Assembly (NCBI GenBank): GCA_002105175.1
Contig: MCGE01000002.1
Location: 310,001-374,000, forward strand
Direction of reading: 5' to 3'
From: Absidia repens
Lineage: Eukaryota; Mucoromycota; Mucoromycetes; Mucorales; Cunninghamellaceae
Length of the DNA stretch: 64,000 bases
Numbering within the stretch: position 1 is the stretch's first letter; the number at the start of each line of letters is the position of its first letter. This document shows, piece by piece, positions 61,171 to 64,000 of the stretch. The notes beneath the pieces were generated by a model, which made no database searches, was not told the DNA's origin, and saw only the letters and a program-made list of their open reading frames with translations. The position numbers were made by a program, and so were the translations under genes.

Positions 61171-62341
61171 ATGTTCCTTTCGAAGTCTCGTTCCTTCATC
61201 ACACAAGGTGTTCAGTTCGCCAGAGGTATGAATGGAAAACATTATTTCTTAACTTTTGTTTTGGCAACGTGGCATTAACTTGTTTTCTCTCTTTTATATG
61301 TCTAGCTACTCGAGCAACCTCTGTGTCACTCTTCCACAGTCAACGGGTCATTCAACAAGCAGCTACCTTTGACGCTACTTCATATCCTTCCAATGTAACC
61401 AGCACCAGTACCGGTACCAACATCGCCGCTTTATATTCATTCAGTCATCGTTCTGGATTTGAACAATTGTCCCCTGAACTTTTGCAGCAAGCTGTCACTC
61501 ACTCCACTTTTGACACCAAACACAACAACCAGGCTCTCTCCTTTTTGGGAAAACAAGTCATCCTTTACTATGCAACAGAATATCTTCACTGCAAGTATCC
61601 TCACTTACCCGTCGATGCGTTCAAGTATGCCACTTCCGTCTATACTTCTGCCAAAGCCACTACCTCGTTAGGCTACCGACTTGGTTTACAACATGTGATG
61701 CGTTGGGAACGACCTCAGGTAATCACCCATCCCCACAAAAAAAAGAAAAAAAAAAGCGGGAGACGGAACATATACAATCATGAGAGGGACAGTCAAGGGG
61801 TGGGAAAGGGGCGTGATACAATATACGAATATAATTCTATACATGTACTTTCTATTAGTCAATTGAAGATAGTGTAGTGGATGGTCAGGGCTACGCCATC
61901 TGTAGCTGCATCAATGCTTTAGTGGGTGCAATGTATCAAGAACAAGGGGCCGACGCTGCCAAGCAACTGGTACACGATCATCTTCTCAGCAACAAACAAC
62001 TCGATCTTCGTTCGACGTTTCGGAGGATGGAACAACCCAAACGCCACCTCAGTGCCTTGTTGTCGCGATCCAAAAAGCCAAGCGCTGTGTCTCGATTATT
62101 GTCTGAAACGGGTCGCCAATCAAGCTCGCCTGTGTTTGTGGTGGGAGTCTTTTCAGGGGACGAGAAACTAGGCGAAGGGTTTGGTAGCTCGTTGAAAATG
62201 GCCGAGCATCGTGCTTGCTGGGATGCATTGACCAGCCACTATGCTCAAGTACACATGGATTATATGTTGCCTTCGGATGCTCATCTGCTGGCCGGTGCTT
62301 ATGACCCTCCTGTGCTTGGTGATACCGAAGCTATTATTTAG
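61171..62341 (+). CDS. MRPL3: Mitochondrial large ribosomal subunit protein mL44 (Mrpl3), RNase III fold
   Basis: mL44 is a mitoribosomal large-subunit protein made of an RNase III-like domain and a dsRNA-binding domain. Three exons: 61171-61225, 61316-61719 and 61859-62341 (313 aa). The N terminus MFLSKSRSFITQGVQFARAT is a basic presequence. The RNase III-like region (about 70-210) has LSPELLQQAVTHSTFD and ALSFLGKQVILYYATEYLH; catalytic acidic residues seen in active enzymes (LEFLGD pattern) read LSFLGK, so it is inactive, as expected for mL44. The dsRBD follows (VFVVGVFSGDEKLGEGFGSS, KMAEHRACWDALTSHY). The frame is preserved across both introns. Start is the ATG right after a T-tract. Confidence 0.9.
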
Positions 62342-62937
62342 ATTCCCCACCCCCCCCCCTTCTCTCTCTTTCTTTCTTTTATTTCATTCTCTCATTTCAC
62401 TAATATTAGACTTACTCCATCGATCATCGATCATCATCATTACTTTTTGTACTCTTGGTTTTTTTTTACTATTTATTACCTAGTTATTATTATATCTTGT
62501 ACATGTTTATTTATATATATGTAGTGGTTACTTCATTATTACTTTTAAAAATTGACAAATAAAAAAATTGTGAATAGACTGTATATCGCATACTGGGTTA
62601 TCTTGAATACTGGGGGGGAAGGGCATGATTACAACAGGGTGGATACTTCAGGGTTTCATCATCTGATCATACTAACTTGTTGTTGATTTTTATGAAGGTG
62701 CTGTTTTGGCAGTTTTTTTTTTTTTAATGTGCACACCACTAATGAATGGGGGGTTTTTTTTTTCTAGTAGACGGCCCACCGAGCACAACGGTGAGGACTA
62801 GAAAAAACTGTGCTCAAAAGATGTATAGTATGACTACCTTTGTGGACACAGATAGATGCCGATTAGGTGCAGCGTTGTGTACGACCATGGGCTGTCCACC
62901 AAAGTGTGAAATTATGGGCCCAGAAAAAATCAGGGCA
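62342..62937 (+). other. Spacer before repeat copy E
   Basis: 3' region of mL44 with AATAAA near 62559. A block at 62764-62800 shares scattered identity with sequence upstream of repeat copy C. No gene seen. Confidence 0.35.
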
Positions 62938-63638
62938 ATTAAAATCCCGCCCACGTGGAGTTTTATTTACTGCCGCTTTTTTTATTTTTTCGCACTCTCT
63001 TTCTTTTCCTTCTTTTTTTTATTCACCATTCAACTCCTTTCGGCTTATGTTGATCTTAGATTAGTGTCAGGACTAGTTTAGAAGGGGTTTCAGCTCAGGG
63101 ATGACAAGATGCATGGGGAAACCCTTTCATTTTGGATTCAAGATTGGGAACCACCATTAGTTGGCTTTTTGGAGTCATCAGTACCTTAGTTTAGTACTAG
63201 TTTGCCCAGTGTTTTTACCTACATCTGAATAAAATATGTCTCTTTTTACTTGCTTTAAAGTAAAATGTTTCCTTAGTCTTCGTCATGTCTTGTATGTAAT
63301 AGATCCCTGGTTTTACTACCATCACCCCTTTCGACTAATGTTGACTACTATTATAGTTCAATAGAAGATCTCCCTTTATTGTCCTTCTTCTGTCTTTTCC
63401 CGTATACTAGATCTCGTTTTACGATTGACCTTTTAGAATAGTGTTGACCATTCTTCAACTCTCCCTTAAGTCCTTCTCAAGTTATAGTCATTAGATCCCT
63501 TTGTTACAATAAACCCCGTTGCCTTTTGTTTAGTATTGATCATTATTATATTACAATAAAAAATGTCCAACTTTTGACCCATTAGATAATAAACAGAGCA
63601 GCCATTGTGTGACATTTCATGAGTATCGTATCAAGCAT
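62938..63638 (+). repeat. Dispersed repeat family, copy E
   Basis: Copy E has CCGCC + CACGTG (62952-62957), an A/T box, a pyrimidine tract, the mini-ORF (63047-63064, third codon Ile), the core with GATGACAAGATGCATGGGG, and AATAAA at 63228-63233. The tail shows about four worn units of roughly 90-130 bases, with signals at AATAGAAG, ACAATAAACC and ACAATAAAAA, ending near TATCAAGCA. The best copy for defining the tail. Confidence 0.87.
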
Positions 63639-64000
63639 CTTCACTATGAGTACTTTCTTCTCGGAACCCACGACTTGGTTGACAGTCATTACATTTGCAC
63701 TTGATATGTAGTAGTGTCCGCCTCGATCAGTCATATTAATGAGTCTAGGTTGAGTCGTCGCTATACAGTATGTATAGGAGAGCATTTTCGCCTGCTTTCT
63801 GACTTGCTCACTTGGTCGCTTTTTCCTCTACAGACCCAACGATTGATTTACGGCGCTAGGTCACTTGATATGAAAATATAGCTTTTTTCCTCCCTATCGC
63901 CCATATGAAGCAGGCCTGACATGTGCTACGAGCTTAGCATTTTTTTTTTAAAAAAAAAAAGCGCTCTATTCTCCATCAGACTGGAATACTGGATGTATCC
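63639..64000. other. Right edge of window
   Basis: 362 bases of AT-rich DNA with an A/T run at 63942-63960. No gene seen. Confidence 0.35.

Overview
This window is nuclear DNA from a fungus. The AT-rich spacers, long T/C-rich promoters and many short GT-AG introns point to an early-diverging lineage, most likely Mucoromycota (Mucorales-like). That placement is an inference from gene content and style. The content mixes fungal genes (KEX2, QCR7, PAN3, a Zrg17-type CDF protein, CCC1) with genes also common in animals (PUS10, ALKBH1, an ABHD13/Bem46-like protein, a two-domain DIP2 protein, an eIF5-mimic protein). I found no rRNA, convincing tRNA, CRISPR, prophage or other bacterial feature.

Layout. 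0-8.4 kb: a hypothetical low-complexity protein (+), then DIB1, PUS10 and PAN3 on the minus strand. 8.9-11.5 kb: a PAK-family kinase with two CRIB motifs (+). 12.1-15.2 kb: a SWI/SNF core subunit with SWIRM and SANT domains (-). 15.6-17.9 kb: a head-to-head mitochondrial pair, uS5m (-) and complex I NDUFS8 (+). 18.3-25.6 kb, all plus: ALKBH1, KEX2, QCR7 and an F-box protein. 27.8-37.3 kb, minus: an MCT-type transporter and a DIP2-like double adenylate-forming protein. 37.8-41.6 kb, plus: a His-rich Zrg17-type CDF protein and an ABHD13-like protein. 43.0-53.9 kb: eIF5-mimic protein (-), MED22 (+), CCC1 (+), an unrecognised protein (-) and a three-repeat Myb factor (+). 53.9-58.5 kb has no gene I can support. 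58.5-62.3 kb, plus: a G-protein alpha subunit and mitoribosomal protein mL44. Exon joins were worked out by hand from splice signals and reading phase. Every multi-exon model given keeps an open frame end to end, except the eIF5-mimic gene, which is one base out of frame.

The genes do not form one pathway. Themes are mitochondrial function (uS5m, NDUFS8, QCR7, mL44), RNA processing and decay (DIB1, PUS10, PAN3, ALKBH1), transcription (SWI/SNF, MED22, Myb), signalling (PAK, G-alpha), and membrane or secretory functions (KEX2, CCC1, Zrg17, MCT).

The most unusual observations are: (1) a dispersed repeat family of about 0.45-0.75 kb, five copies in this window, with a CACGTG box, a pyrimidine tract, a five-codon mini-ORF, an AATAAA and a degenerate tandem tail; (2) very small exons, including an apparent 2-nt exon needed to keep the transporter in frame, a 3-nt exon in DIB1, and 10-nt and 17-nt exons in CCC1; (3) a PAK-like kinase with tandem CRIBs and altered HRDLK and DFG motifs; (4) an ABHD13-like protein whose catalytic Ser is Ala.
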